The notes: a model not told the origin generated them from the letters alone. DNA of 64,000 nt from Mesorhizobium sp. (GCA_004017275.1 SAKE01000024.1:1-64000); one strand, 5' to 3'. Shown: positions 25,321 through 34,607, numbered from the stretch's first letter. Translations and numbers: made by a program.

Positions 25321-25500
25321 ACGGGGTTTCAGGTTTTCTGCCCTGCCTCGCTAGGAGGTCAGGGCCTTACCGGGACTGAGCGTAAGTGGACATCCACTCT
25401 CCATTGGAATGGGCGTCCTATAGGCGAAAGCGGCTGAAAAGACCAGTCCGTGGCTTTGCGCTTGTCTCTTTTGGCGGTTTGCACTAGCGAAGTTGCACAC
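25300..25500 (-). ncRNA. Candidate noncoding RNA or leader upstream of the YjhX gene
   Basis: The 278-bp gap between gatB and the YjhX gene holds, on the minus strand, several short complementary segments (GTGGATGTCCAC, CCATTCCAATGG, CCCTGACCTC with GAGGCAGGG) ahead of an intrinsic terminator. It was compared by eye with tmRNA, SRP RNA and RNase P RNA core motifs and does not match them; 6S RNA could not be judged. The 5' end is a guess. Confidence 0.35.
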
Positions 25501-25547
25501 CAAAATATGCGTTTGCGCATAATCCGAGTTCCAATACGCAGGCCACC

Positions 25548-27047
25548 ATGTCCCTCATCGACACTCGCACACCCGATGCCAAACGCCTGATCCCGGGCGC
25601 CACCGGCGACTGGGAGATCATCATCGGCCTCGAGGTCCATGCGCAGGTGACTTCGGAAGCAAAGCTGTTTTCCGGCGCTTCGACCGCCTTCGGCGCGGCA
25701 CCCAACGCCAATGTCAGCCTCGTCGATGCGGCGATGCCCGGCATGCTGCCCGTCATCAACGAGGAGTGCGTCAAGCAGGCGATCCGCACCGGCCTGGGGC
25801 TGAAGGCGCAGATCAACCATAAGTCGGTCTTCGATCGGAAAAACTACTTTTATCCCGACCTGCCTCAGGGCTACCAGATCTCGCAGTTCAAGCAGCCCAT
25901 CGTCGGCGAGGGCACCGTGATCGTTTCGGTCGGCCCGGATCGCCAGGGCGAATTCGAGGACATCGAGGTCGGCATCGAACGGCTGCATCTGGAGCAGGAT
26001 GCCGGCAAGTCGATGCACGACCAGCATGTGACCATGTCCTATGTCGACCTCAACCGTTCCGGCGTGGCGCTGATGGAGATCGTCTCCAAGCCGGATATGC
26101 GCTCTGCCGATGAGGCCAAAGCCTACGTCACCAAGCTGCGCACCATCGTGCGCTATCTCGGCACTTGCGACGGCAACATGGACGAAGGCTCGATGCGCGC
26201 CGACGTCAACGTTTCGGTGCGCAAGCCTGGCGGCGAATTCGGCACGCGCTGCGAGATCAAGAACGTCAACTCGATCCGCTTCATCGGCCAGGCCATCGAC
26301 TACGAGGCACGCCGGCAGATCGCCATTCTGGAGGATGGCGGCAAGATCGAGCAGGAAACGCGGCTGTTCGACGCCGTCAAGGGCGAGACGCGTTCGATGC
26401 GCACCAAGGAAGAGGCGCACGACTACCGCTATTTCCCCGATCCCGATCTTTTGCCGCTGGAGTTCGATCAGGCCTATGTCGATGCGCTGGCCAAGGAATT
26501 GCCCGAGCTGCCCGACGACAAGAAGGCGCGGCTGATCGCGTCGCTCGGCCTGTCGACCTATGACGCCTCGATCCTGGTTTCGGAAAAGCCGATTGCCGAC
26601 TATTTCGAGAAGGTGGCCGCCGGCCGCGACGGCAAGCTCGCCGCCAACTGGGTCATCAACGATCTGCTCGGACAATTGAACAAGGCCGGCAAGGACATTG
26701 AAAACGCACCGGTTTCGCCAGACCAGCTCGGCGCAATCATCGATCTGATCAAGGATGGCACCATCTCCGGCAAGATCGCCAAGGACCTGTTCGAGATCGT
26801 CTGGAGCGAGGGCGGCGATCCGCGCCAGCTGGTCGAAAGCCGTGGCATGAAGCAGGTCACCGACACCGGCGCCATCGAAAAAGCCGTCGACGAGGTGATC
26901 GCCGCGAACCCGGACAAGGTCGAACAGGCGCGCGCCAAGCCGAGCATGGCCGGCTGGTTCGTTGGCCAGGTGATGAAGGCGACCGGCGGCAAGGCCAATC
27001 CGCAAGCCGTCAACGATCTCGTCAAGACCAAGCTCGGCATCGAGTAG
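25548..27047 (+). CDS. gatB: Asp/Glu-tRNA(Asn/Gln) amidotransferase subunit B
   Basis: 499 aa, full length. Transfers ammonia from GatA onto Asp-tRNA(Asn)/Glu-tRNA(Gln). The family opening WEIIIGLEVHAQVTSEAKLFSGA, the DLPQGYQISQ block and the kinase-like LEQDAGKSMHD and DLNRSGVALMEIVSKPD motifs are all present, followed by the helical YqeY-like tail. GatA and GatC are encoded elsewhere, as is common in Rhizobiales. Confidence 0.97.
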   Translation: MSLIDTRTPDAKRLIPGATGDWEIIIGLEVHAQVTSEAKLFSGASTAFGAAPNANVSLVDAAMPGMLPVINEECVKQAIRTGLGLKAQINHKSVFDRKNYFYPDLPQGYQISQFKQPIVGEGTVIVSVGPDRQGEFEDIEVGIERLHLEQDAGKSMHDQHVTMSYVDLNRSGVALMEIVSKPDMRSADEAKAYVTKLRTIVRYLGTCDGNMDEGSMRADVNVSVRKPGGEFGTRCEIKNVNSIRFIGQAIDYEARRQIAILEDGGKIEQETRLFDAVKGETRSMRTKEEAHDYRYFPDPDLLPLEFDQAYVDALAKELPELPDDKKARLIASLGLSTYDASILVSEKPIADYFEKVAAGRDGKLAANWVINDLLGQLNKAGKDIENAPVSPDQLGAIIDLIKDGTISGKIAKDLFEIVWSEGGDPRQLVESRGMKQVTDTGAIEKAVDEVIAANPDKVEQARAKPSMAGWFVGQVMKATGGKANPQAVNDLVKTKLGIE

Positions 27048-27051
27048 GCCC

Positions 27052-27540
27052 GTGTTCGTCCGCACCACCGGAGAGCGAGATCTGGCAGCCATTCGCGCGC
27101 TGCTGGTCGAAACCTGGCATGCAACCTATGACGCGATCTATGGCGCTGCGAAAGTCACTGAGATCACCGATGAATGGCATTCGATCGCTTCGCTCCGCTC
27201 GCGGCTGACGCGACCGAACTCGGAATTCCTGGTGGCCGATGACGGCAAGCGCATCGGCGGCATGGCTTTCGCCGCCGCGACCGCCGATGCGAAGGTGGTT
27301 CTGTTGAACCAACTCTACGTCCATCCGGACTGCCAAAGGCGCGGGATAGGGCAAGCACTGCTCGACGAGGTCGAAGCCAGTTTTCCGGAAGCGCGAACGC
27401 TGCGCGTCGAGGTCGAGGAAACCAATGCGGCAGCCATCGCTTTCTACCGCTCGAAAGGGTTTTCGTCCGCCGGCAACACCGCTGATCCTCGTGAGGCCTC
27501 GGGGCCGACGACGCTGAGTTTCGAGAAGCCGCTCGGATAG
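27052..27540 (+). CDS. GNAT family N-acetyltransferase
   Basis: 162 aa, GTG start four bases after the gatB stop. Motif A is clear: LNQLYVHPDCQRRGIGQALLDEVE, the acetyl-CoA pyrophosphate loop, followed by VEETNAAAIAFYRSKGF (motif B). Acceptor unknown. Likely co-transcribed with gatB. A distant echo of YjhQ/YjhX pairing cannot be excluded but the YjhX-like gene is on the other strand beyond gatB. Confidence 0.9.
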   Translation: MFVRTTGERDLAAIRALLVETWHATYDAIYGAAKVTEITDEWHSIASLRSRLTRPNSEFLVADDGKRIGGMAFAAATADAKVVLLNQLYVHPDCQRRGIGQALLDEVEASFPEARTLRVEVEETNAAAIAFYRSKGFSSAGNTADPREASGPTTLSFEKPLG

Positions 27541-27647
27541 ACTGCCACCGGGGCTCTTCGGCGCCAACAGCGCCGCTAGACGGCCGCGACCCGGCCATGC
27601 GTCATCCCGGCATTTGCCGTGCGGGCTCACGAGAGATATGCAAGGGC

Positions 27648-28100
27648 ATGACCAAACTGTCCCGCACTGTAGCGTTGGCGCTGCTTGCCATCATCGTTTT
27701 CGCAACCTTGTCGCCGATCCAGATGCGGCCTCATATAGCCGAGGCGACTGTTGAGCGCGCCCTGGCTTATGTCCTGTTGGGCTTCGCCCTGGCGTTCGGC
27801 TTCCCCAACCGACTGTATCAAGCCGCGATCTTTGTGGTCGCGGCCGCCGGCATACTGGAACTGCTTCAGATCATCGATCCCGGTCGCCACGCGCACGTTG
27901 CCGATGCACTCGTGAAAGCCGGAGCCGGCATTGTTGGGATCCTCGTAGGGCAATTCTTCGTCAGGAGCGGGAGAGGGATAGGCGCGGCAGAAAACCGCCA
28001 CGACGATGCGGCAAGAACTTGGTTTCGAAGTCGGCTAGGCGGAAGAGACCTCCACATTGTCGATCAGCCTGGTCTTGCCGAGCCAGGCGGCCGCGAGTAG
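27648..28100 (+). CDS. VanZ-like membrane protein
   Basis: 150 aa from ATG 27648. Three to four hydrophobic segments, with the VanZ-type ILELLQIIDPGRHAHVADALVKAGAGIVGILVG block. The C-terminal ~35 residues are hydrophilic and unlike the family; this part overlaps the 3' end of the convergent panC gene by 66 bp. A small frameshift or loss of the original stop codon could explain the extended tail. Function unknown. Confidence 0.72.
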   Translation: MTKLSRTVALALLAIIVFATLSPIQMRPHIAEATVERALAYVLLGFALAFGFPNRLYQAAIFVVAAAGILELLQIIDPGRHAHVADALVKAGAGIVGILVGQFFVRSGRGIGAAENRHDDAARTWFRSRLGGRDLHIVDQPGLAEPGGRE

Positions 28101-28886
28101 GCGCCCTTCACGGTCTCGACGCCACGGCGCGAGTGTCAGGCTCTCGCGTGCCTCGACATAGTCGACCTCGCGGAAACCGGCAGCGATGAGGGTGCGGCTG
28201 GCCTCTTCGGTCGCGTCGCTCTGGTCGGCGCCTGCCGCCAGAGCCACTGCCGTGTTGCGCAATATCACGTTAAGCTGGCGGGCGATCTTCAGTTCGTCTT
28301 CGTCGAGGTAGGCGTTGCGCGACGACATGGCCAGACCATGCGCGTCGCGGATTGTCGGTGTGCCAATGATCTCGACGGGCAGGTCGAGGTCGCGGCAGAT
28401 CTGCCTGACGACGCAAAGCTGCTGGTAGTCCTTCTCGCCAAAGACCGCACAGTCAGGCGTTGCCTGCAGGAGGAGCTTGGCTACCACGGTGGCGACGCCG
28501 TCGAAGAAGGTCGGCCGAAAATCCGATTCAAGCCCGGCGGAGGGGCCGCCGACCGAGATTTTCGTGGCGAAGCCGGAAGGATACATCTCGCCGACCGTCG
28601 GCGTGAAGGCGAGGTCGGCCTTTGCCATGCCCAGCCGGTCGAGGTCGCGGGCGAGCTGACGCGGGTACTTGTCGAGGTCTTCGCTCGGCGCGAACTGTGT
28701 CGGGTTGACGAAGATCGACACGACACAGCGCTCGGCTCTTTCGAGCGCGATTTTGACCAGCGAGATGTGCCCGTCATGCAACGCGCCCATGGTCGGCACC
28801 ATGGCGACACGAAGGCCATCGCGCCGCCAGTCCTGGACTTGCGCGCGAAGTGCGGCAACGCTGTCGACGACGACGGGTCGGCTCAT
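28035..28886 (-). CDS. panC: Pantothenate synthetase
   Basis: 283 aa. ATP-dependent joining of pantoate and beta-alanine, last step of pantothenate synthesis. Nucleotidylyltransferase motifs: PTMGALHDGHISLV (HIGH-like), FVNPTQFAPSEDLDKYPR, FGEKDYQQL and the MSSRNAYL (KMSKS-like) segment. Its start overlaps the panB stop by four bases, so the pair is translationally coupled. Confidence 0.96.
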   Translation of the reverse strand: MSRPVVVDSVAALRAQVQDWRRDGLRVAMVPTMGALHDGHISLVKIALERAERCVVSIFVNPTQFAPSEDLDKYPRQLARDLDRLGMAKADLAFTPTVGEMYPSGFATKISVGGPSAGLESDFRPTFFDGVATVVAKLLLQATPDCAVFGEKDYQQLCVVRQICRDLDLPVEIIGTPTIRDAHGLAMSSRNAYLDEDELKIARQLNVILRNTAVALAAGADQSDATEEASRTLIAAGFREVDYVEARESLTLAPWRRDREGRLLAAAWLGKTRLIDNVEVSSA

Positions 28887-29725
28887 GCGTCATCCCTGCT
28901 GTTTGTCGCCGAAAAGACGTGGCCAGGGCCGGGGAATGTCCGGCTTCGCACCTCCGCTGCGTAGGTTTTTGCGGCATGCGAGATCACGCTGCGCAGATCG
29001 GCGTATTCCTTGACGAATTTCGGCACCCGATCGACGGTGAGCCCGACCATGTCGTCGATGACCAGGATCTGGCCGTCGCAGTCGCCGCTGGCGCCGATGC
29101 CGATGGTTGGAATGGCGATACGGCGGGTGATGTCGGCGGCGACCGTCTCGACCGTGCCTTCGATGACCACCGAGAATGCGCCGGCGTTCTCGACGGCGAG
29201 CGCGTCGCGAACCAAAGCCGCAACGGCCTCCTCGGTGCGACCCTTGATCCTGTAGCCTCCGTCCTTCTCGACCGATTGCGGCTGCAGGCCGATATGTCCC
29301 ATGACCGGAATGCCGGCGGCGACGATGGCGGCAATCTGCTTGCTCATGTCGACGCCGCCTTCGAGTTTCACCGCCTGGCAGCCGGTCTCGTCGACGACCC
29401 GCCGCGCCGAGGCAATGGCTTGCGTTGCCGAAGCCTCATAGGTGCCAGCCGGCAGGTCGACGACGACGCAGGCTTTGGCCGAGCCGCGCATCACCGCTTG
29501 CCCATGCGCGATCATCATCTCCAGCGAGGCGCCCAGCGTCGTCTTGTGGCCGTGCAGCACCATGGCGACGCTGTCGCCGACCAGAAGCAGGTCGACATGC
29601 TCGTCAAGCAAGCGGGCCACTGGGTAGGTATAGGCGGTGAGGCAGACGATCGGCGTGCCGCCCTTGCGGCGGCGAATCGTGTCGGCGCTGATGCGAATGT
29701 CGGTGGTCGGCAATTTTGTGGCCAA
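28883..29725 (-). CDS. panB: 3-methyl-2-oxobutanoate hydroxymethyltransferase
   Basis: 280 aa. Transfers a hydroxymethyl group from methylene-tetrahydrofolate to 2-oxoisovalerate, giving ketopantoate. The metal site and barrel motifs are present: VCLTAYTYPVARLLDEHVDLLLVGDSVAMVLHG, VKLEGG, GHIGLQPQ and IGIGASGDCDGQILVIDDM. First gene of the panBC pair, with GGAGGTGACG before its ATG. Confidence 0.97.
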   Translation of the reverse strand: MATKLPTTDIRISADTIRRRKGGTPIVCLTAYTYPVARLLDEHVDLLLVGDSVAMVLHGHKTTLGASLEMMIAHGQAVMRGSAKACVVVDLPAGTYEASATQAIASARRVVDETGCQAVKLEGGVDMSKQIAAIVAAGIPVMGHIGLQPQSVEKDGGYRIKGRTEEAVAALVRDALAVENAGAFSVVIEGTVETVAADITRRIAIPTIGIGASGDCDGQILVIDDMVGLTVDRVPKFVKEYADLRSVISHAAKTYAAEVRSRTFPGPGHVFSATNSRDDA

Positions 29726-29952
29726 TCGTCACCTCCTTTGGCCTCAAGCGGGCTGAATACTCGTACGGGCGCGCAGAGCTTTAGAAAGACCGTAAAGGCT
29801 TGGCAAGCGTGCATCCTGCGGTCGAGAAGATCACAGGCTTGTGTCGGGTTTCCGGCAAGTCATTTGCGCGCTCACCGTGGCAAAAGCCTTGCCTTCGGCA
29901 AGGCCTGACGCCATAAGCAGGAAACGGCGCTGCCGGCGCGAGGGTTTTGAAA

Positions 29953-30351
29953 ATGAAGACTTTCCTTACGCAGTTTTTCACCTGGTGGAACAGCCAGACG
30001 CTGGGAACGCGCCTGCACACCTGGCGCCATGGCAAGAAGGTCGGCCAGGACGAAACAGGCAATGTCTATTACGAGGGCGGCATCGATTCGGAAGGCCGCA
30101 CGCGCCGCTGGGTCATCTACCGCAACTATTCGGAAGCCTCCGCCATACCGCCCGGTTGGCACGGCTGGATCCATCATCGTGTCGACGTCGCGCCGGCGAG
30201 CGAGGACTACAAGCCGCGCGACTGGCAGAAGCCGCATCAGCCCAATCTGACCGGCAGCCCGGCCGCCTATCGCCCGAAGGGCTCGGTGCTGACCAACCAG
30301 CATCGCCCGCAGGTCACCGGCGACTACGACGCCTGGACGCCGGGGTCGTAG
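29953..30351 (+). CDS. NADH:ubiquinone oxidoreductase subunit NDUFA12 family
   Basis: 132 aa. Alphaproteobacterial homologue of the mitochondrial complex I accessory subunit NDUFA12 (B17.2). Core: GNVYYEGG, RRWVIYRNYSEASAIPPGWHGWIHH, then the conserved KPHQPNLTGSPAAYRPKGS. It is encoded away from the nuo operon, next to a DUF2155 gene, the usual arrangement in the order. Cytoplasmic face of the membrane. Confidence 0.93.
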   Translation: MKTFLTQFFTWWNSQTLGTRLHTWRHGKKVGQDETGNVYYEGGIDSEGRTRRWVIYRNYSEASAIPPGWHGWIHHRVDVAPASEDYKPRDWQKPHQPNLTGSPAAYRPKGSVLTNQHRPQVTGDYDAWTPGS

Positions 30352-30474
30352 CGACGGGGTGCAAGCCGGTCCTTTATCGCCACAATTGGTGTTTAGCTGC
30401 TTGCTGATCAGAAAACGGCGACTAGCCTTGGCGATCGACAGAATCACCCCGGCGCGAACCACCGGTATCCCTAT

Positions 30475-31059
30475 ATGAGCTTTTTCAACCTGACATCGAT
30501 GGGCGGCCTGACATTAGCCGCCGGCCTTGCGGTCGGCACCGCGGCCTTTGCCGCTCCGCCCGAACCCGCACCAGTGCCGGCACCGCCCGCGGGATCGGAG
30601 CGGGTCACCAATCCCGTCGCCGAGTTTGCCGGCATCGACAAGATCACCGGCCGCATCATCACCTTTGATGTCTATATCGACGAGACGGTGCAGTTCGGTG
30701 CTTTGCAGGTGACGCCGCGCGTTTGCTATTCGCGGCCGCAGACCGAAGAGCCGAAGACCGATTCCTTCGTCGAGGTCGACGAGATCACGCTCGACCGGAA
30801 AATCCGCCGCATCTTCACCGGCTGGATGTTTGCCGAAAGCCCCGGCCTCAATGCCGTCGAGCACGCCGTCTATGACGTCTGGCTGAAGGAATGCAAGCAG
30901 AAGTCTGATGTGCCGGCCCCCGACGGCGCCAAGGCTGACGCGACCAAAGCCGACGCGCCCAAGCCCGCCGCGGCCAAACCGAAGGCCACCACTCCGGACG
31001 TGACAGAGCCTGTGACGGAGCCGGACGCTTCGGAACCCGATACCACCGACGCCAACTGA
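30475..31059 (+). CDS. DUF2155 domain protein, exported
   Basis: 194 aa. Signal peptide residues 1-24 (ending AAFA), a short proline/alanine-rich linker, then the DUF2155 core AEFAGIDKITGRIITFDVYIDETVQFGALQVTPRVCYSRP through the IFTGWMFAESPGLNAVEHAVYDVWLKECK end. The last 45 residues are an alanine/lysine/aspartate-rich low-complexity tail. Two cysteines bracket the domain. Periplasmic, function unknown; conserved partner of NDUFA12. Confidence 0.9.
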   Translation: MSFFNLTSMGGLTLAAGLAVGTAAFAAPPEPAPVPAPPAGSERVTNPVAEFAGIDKITGRIITFDVYIDETVQFGALQVTPRVCYSRPQTEEPKTDSFVEVDEITLDRKIRRIFTGWMFAESPGLNAVEHAVYDVWLKECKQKSDVPAPDGAKADATKADAPKPAAAKPKATTPDVTEPVTEPDASEPDTTDAN

Positions 31060-31135
31060 TCCTCCGGAACCGCCCTGGCCCACCATGCGTTGGGCCACGG
31101 ACGACCGCGCATTTATGCGTAAGGAGGATCTTCCG

Positions 31136-31522
31136 ATGTCAGACAGCAAGCGGATTATGGCCGGCAAGGCAGAATTGCTCGAACTCGAAAAGGGGTTCTG
31201 GACGGGCGACGCGGCCTATTATGCGGCGAATGCCGACACCGAATGCCTGGTGGCGTTTCCACAGATGGCCAAGGCGATGGACAATGCCGATCTCGCCAGG
31301 ACCGCAACCAAGCCCAACCGCTGGCGCGACCTGAAGATCGATCTCAAGGGCATTATCGAGCCGGGCAGCGACATCGTCATGCTGACCTACGAGGCGCATG
31401 CGACACGCGAGAACGGCGAACCCTACGCCGCACTGGTCAGCACCGGCTACGTCCATCGCGTCAATGGCTGGAAGATGATGTTCCACGCGCAGACGCCGTT
31501 GGCAGCCGCGGCCGGGACGTAA
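31136..31522 (+). CDS. Small NTF2/DUF4440-like protein
   Basis: 128 aa from the ATG preceded by AAGGAGG; an upstream ATG at 31085 is not needed. The pattern (ELLELEKGFWTGDAAYYAANADTECLVAFPQ ... VSTGYVHRVNGWKMMFHAQTPL) fits the cone-shaped SnoaL/NTF2-like fold used by DUF4440 proteins. No catalytic signature can be fixed. Converges with aat. Confidence 0.8.
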   Translation: MSDSKRIMAGKAELLELEKGFWTGDAAYYAANADTECLVAFPQMAKAMDNADLARTATKPNRWRDLKIDLKGIIEPGSDIVMLTYEAHATRENGEPYAALVSTGYVHRVNGWKMMFHAQTPLAAAAGT

Positions 31523-31553
31523 GAGGCTCAATCGTCAGGAAAAGAATACGGCG

Positions 31554-32171
31554 TCAGGGATAGAAAAAGGCCTCGCCCTTAAGCGCTTCGGCGAGCATCT
31601 TCTCATACTTGCCGCGCGGCACGTCGACCGCGCCGAAGCGCTTCAGATGATCCGTCGTGAACTGCGTGTCAAGTAACGCGAAGCCTCGCGCCTTCAACCG
31701 TTCGACGAGATAGTAAAGGCAGGTCTTGGAAGCGTCCGTCTCTTTGGCGAACATGCTCTCGCCAAAAAACACCCGGCCGAGCGATACGCCATACAGGCCG
31801 CCGACCAGCCGGTCCTCGCGCCACGCCTCGACCGAATGACAATGGCCTATCCGATGCAGTTCGACATAGGCTTCGCGGATCGGCGCATTGATCCAGGTCG
31901 AGCGCCGCTCCGCGCGCTTTTCGGCGCAGCCATCGATCGTCGCTTCGAAATCGAAATCGAAACGGATGTCGAAGGGATGTTTCTTGATCGTTTTCCGGAG
32001 GCTTTTCGGCGTGTGAAAGTCGTCAAGCGGGATGATTCCGCGCGTTTCCGGCCGCACCCAGAACACCTCCGGGTCGCCGGCACTTTCGGCCATCGGAAAG
32101 ACGCCCGAAGCATAGGCCTTGAGCAGAAGGTCGGTGGGGATGCGATAGCCGGGCGCGTAGGGGCGGGTCAT
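31554..32171 (-). CDS. aat: Leucyl/phenylalanyl-tRNA-protein transferase
   Basis: 205 aa. Adds Leu or Phe to proteins with N-terminal Arg/Lys, marking them for ClpAP (N-end rule). Family blocks: LLLKAYASGVFPM, FWVRPETRGIIPLDDFH, SVEAWREDRLVGGLYGVSLGRVFFGESMF and LLDTQFTTDHLKRFGA. Follows accC by 12 bp and probably shares the acc transcript. Confidence 0.96.
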   Translation of the reverse strand: MTRPYAPGYRIPTDLLLKAYASGVFPMAESAGDPEVFWVRPETRGIIPLDDFHTPKSLRKTIKKHPFDIRFDFDFEATIDGCAEKRAERRSTWINAPIREAYVELHRIGHCHSVEAWREDRLVGGLYGVSLGRVFFGESMFAKETDASKTCLYYLVERLKARGFALLDTQFTTDHLKRFGAVDVPRGKYEKMLAEALKGEAFFYP

Positions 32172-32183
32172 CGCGTCTCCGCG

Positions 32184-33527
32184 CTACTCTTCCTCGGCCA
32201 GGTATTTTTCCAGCCAGTGGATGTCATAGTCGCCATTGGCTATGTCGGCATTGCCGACGAGATCGCGAAACAGCGGCAACGTCGTCTTGATGCCGTCGAC
32301 GACGAACTCATCCAGGGCGCGACGCAGCCGCATCATGCACTCGACGCGGTTGCGCCCATGCACGATCAACTTGCCGATCAGGCTGTCGTAGTAGGGCGGG
32401 ATCTTGTAGCCGGAATAGACGCCGGAATCGACGCGGATGCCGAGACCGCCCGGTGTGTGGAAATGGGTGATCGTGCCGGGCGAGGGGGTGAAAGTGCGCG
32501 GATCCTCGGCATTGATGCGGCATTCGATGGCGTGGCCGTTGAACTTGATGTCCTCCTGCTTCACCGAGAGTCCGCCGCCCGAGGCGACGCGGATCTGCTC
32601 GTGCACGAGATCGATGCCGGTGATCGCTTCCGTCACCGGATGCTCAACCTGCAGGCGCGTGTTCATCTCGATGAAATAGAACTCGCCATTCTCGTAGAGG
32701 AACTCGATGGTGCCGGCACCGGAATAGCCGAGATCGGCGATAGCCTTGGCGCAGATGCCGCCGATACGGGCGCGCTCTTCGGCATTGAGGGCCGGCGAGG
32801 GCGCCTCTTCCCAGACCTTCTGGTGGCGGCGCTGCAAGGAACAGTCGCGCTCGCCGAAATGGACGCCGTGGCCGAAGCCGTCGCCGAACACCTGCACCTC
32901 GATGTGACGTGGTTTTTCCAGGTATTTCTCGATGTAGACGGCATCGTCGCCGAAGGCCGCACCGGCTTCCGTGCTCGCCGTCTGCAAGGCGATCTCGAGG
33001 TCGGCCTCGGTAAGGGCGACCTTCATACCGCGCCCGCCACCGCCGGCGGATGCCTTGATGATCACGGGATAGCCGATCTCGGCGGCGATGCGCCTGGCTT
33101 CCTTTTGGTCGGTAACCGCGCCATCCGAACCGGGCACGACCGGAATGCCGAGGCGCTTGGCGGTGCGCTTGGCTTCGATCTTGTCGCCCATGATGCGGAT
33201 ATGGTCGCCGGACGGGCCGATGAAGGTGATGTTGTGAGCAGCCAGGATATCGGCGAACTTGGCGTTTTCCGACAGGAAGCCGTAGCCTGGATGCACGGCA
33301 TCGGCGCCGGTGATCTCGCACGCCGCGACGATCTGGTGGATGTTCAAATAGCTGTCGCGCGATGGCGGCGGCCCGATGCAGACGCTCTCGTCGGCGAGCC
33401 GCACATGCATGGCGTCGGCGTCGGCGGTCGAATGCACCACCACTGTCTGGATGCCGAGTTCCTTGCAGGCACGCAGCACCCGAAGCGCGATTTCGCCGCG
33501 ATTGGCGATGAGGATTTTCTGGAACAT
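32184..33527 (-). CDS. accC: Acetyl-CoA carboxylase, biotin carboxylase subunit
   Basis: 447 aa. ATP-dependent carboxylation of the biotin on AccB, first half of malonyl-CoA formation. N-terminal KILIANRGEIALRV, ATP-grasp loop KASAGGGGRGMK, and the active-site region IEMNTRLQVEHPVTE are all intact. Ten bp downstream of accB. Confidence 0.98.
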   Translation of the reverse strand: MFQKILIANRGEIALRVLRACKELGIQTVVVHSTADADAMHVRLADESVCIGPPPSRDSYLNIHQIVAACEITGADAVHPGYGFLSENAKFADILAAHNITFIGPSGDHIRIMGDKIEAKRTAKRLGIPVVPGSDGAVTDQKEARRIAAEIGYPVIIKASAGGGGRGMKVALTEADLEIALQTASTEAGAAFGDDAVYIEKYLEKPRHIEVQVFGDGFGHGVHFGERDCSLQRRHQKVWEEAPSPALNAEERARIGGICAKAIADLGYSGAGTIEFLYENGEFYFIEMNTRLQVEHPVTEAITGIDLVHEQIRVASGGGLSVKQEDIKFNGHAIECRINAEDPRTFTPSPGTITHFHTPGGLGIRVDSGVYSGYKIPPYYDSLIGKLIVHGRNRVECMMRLRRALDEFVVDGIKTTLPLFRDLVGNADIANGDYDIHWLEKYLAEEE

Positions 33528-33537
33528 CCGGCCCGCT

Positions 33538-33996
33538 CTACTCGATCACGACAAGCGGCATGCCGTATTCGACCGGCTGCGAATCCTCGAACAGGATCGC
33601 CGTCACCGTGCCGGCGCGCGGCGAGGGGATCTGGTTCATCGTCTTCATCGCTTCGATGATCAGCAGCGTCTGGCCTTCCTTCACCTTCTGACCGACCTCG
33701 ATGAACGCCTTGGCGTCGGGCGAAGGGGCCAGATAGGCGGTGCCGACCATCGGCGAGGTGACCGCATTTTTGGACAGATCCGCTACAAGGGGCACGGCAA
33801 CGGCGGCGGTCTGCGCTGCTGCCGGCGCATAGGCCGGTTGTGGCGCTGCGATCGCATGAACAGCCGGCGCTTGCCGCGATACACGCACCTTCAGGTCACC
33901 CAGTTCAACCTCGATTTCGGTGAGGTTGGTGTCGTTCAGTATGCCCGCCAGATCGCGGATCAGTTGCTGGTCAACACCGGTCTTCTTTATCGACAT
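33538..33996 (-). CDS. accB: Biotin carboxyl carrier protein of acetyl-CoA carboxylase
   Basis: 152 aa from the ATG with GAAGG upstream (MSIKKTG); a second in-frame ATG at 34026 overlaps the aroQ stop codon and would add ten residues. The C-terminal biotinyl domain has the EAMKTMN biotinylation site. The linker is alanine/proline-rich, as usual. The gene order aroQ-accB-accC is conserved in alphaproteobacteria. Confidence 0.96.
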   Translation of the reverse strand: MSIKKTGVDQQLIRDLAGILNDTNLTEIEVELGDLKVRVSRQAPAVHAIAAPQPAYAPAAAQTAAVAVPLVADLSKNAVTSPMVGTAYLAPSPDAKAFIEVGQKVKEGQTLLIIEAMKTMNQIPSPRAGTVTAILFEDSQPVEYGMPLVVIE

Positions 33997-34022
33997 TTTT
34001 GAGCCTTCTGTTTGTTCGCCGG

Positions 34023-34457
34023 TCATAGGCGTGCTGCCAGCGCCTGCAACGCCAGCGTGTAGCCGAGCGGCCCAAAGCCACAGATCATTCCGACGGCAAC
34101 CGGCGCGACCATGGAGACGTGGCGGAATGGTTCCCGCGCATGGATGTTGGAAAGATGAACTTCGGCGACGGGCAGTGGCGCGACGGCGCGGATGGCGTCG
34201 TGAATGGCGATCGAGGTGTGGCTGTAGGCGCCTGGATTGATAACGATGCCGACAGCCTTGTCGCCGGCTTCCTGGATCCAGTCGACAAGGTCGCCCTCAT
34301 GGTTCGACTGGCGGAAATCGATCTCGAGCCCCAGCGCCGTGCCGGCCTGCTTACAGTCGTCGGCGATGGCGGCAAGCGTCTTGCCGCCATAGATGCCCGG
34401 TTCGCGCTTGCCGAGCGCGTTGAGATTGGGACCGTTCAGGACGAAAACCGTTTTCAA
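34023..34457 (-). CDS. aroQ: 3-dehydroquinate dehydratase, type II
   Basis: 144 aa. Dodecameric type II enzyme of the shikimate pathway. Motifs: LNGPNLNALGKREPGIYG with the catalytic tyrosine, RQSNHEGDLVDWIQ, NPGAYSHTSIAI and EVHLSNIHARE with the catalytic histidine. Start of a probable aroQ-accB-accC-aat transcript. Confidence 0.97.
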   Translation of the reverse strand: MKTVFVLNGPNLNALGKREPGIYGGKTLAAIADDCKQAGTALGLEIDFRQSNHEGDLVDWIQEAGDKAVGIVINPGAYSHTSIAIHDAIRAVAPLPVAEVHLSNIHAREPFRHVSMVAPVAVGMICGFGPLGYTLALQALAARL

Positions 34458-34607
34458 AAAAGCCGACCTTTCCCGGCGCCGACATCAAGCCGGCGCGCTG
34501 GGTCCTCTATAGTGGGCATAGCCGCCCGCGGAAAGAGCGCAAGTGCGTTCTTTCACTGTCCACAACAGGCGGAAATGTGCCCGTGAGAAATAGGCTCGCG
34601 GACAAGA

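Noticed and set aside
25300..25500. Known structural RNA (tmRNA, SRP or RNase P RNA) in the gatB-YjhX gap
   Set aside because: The conserved core motifs of these RNAs were looked for on both strands and not found; kept only as an unclassified candidate.
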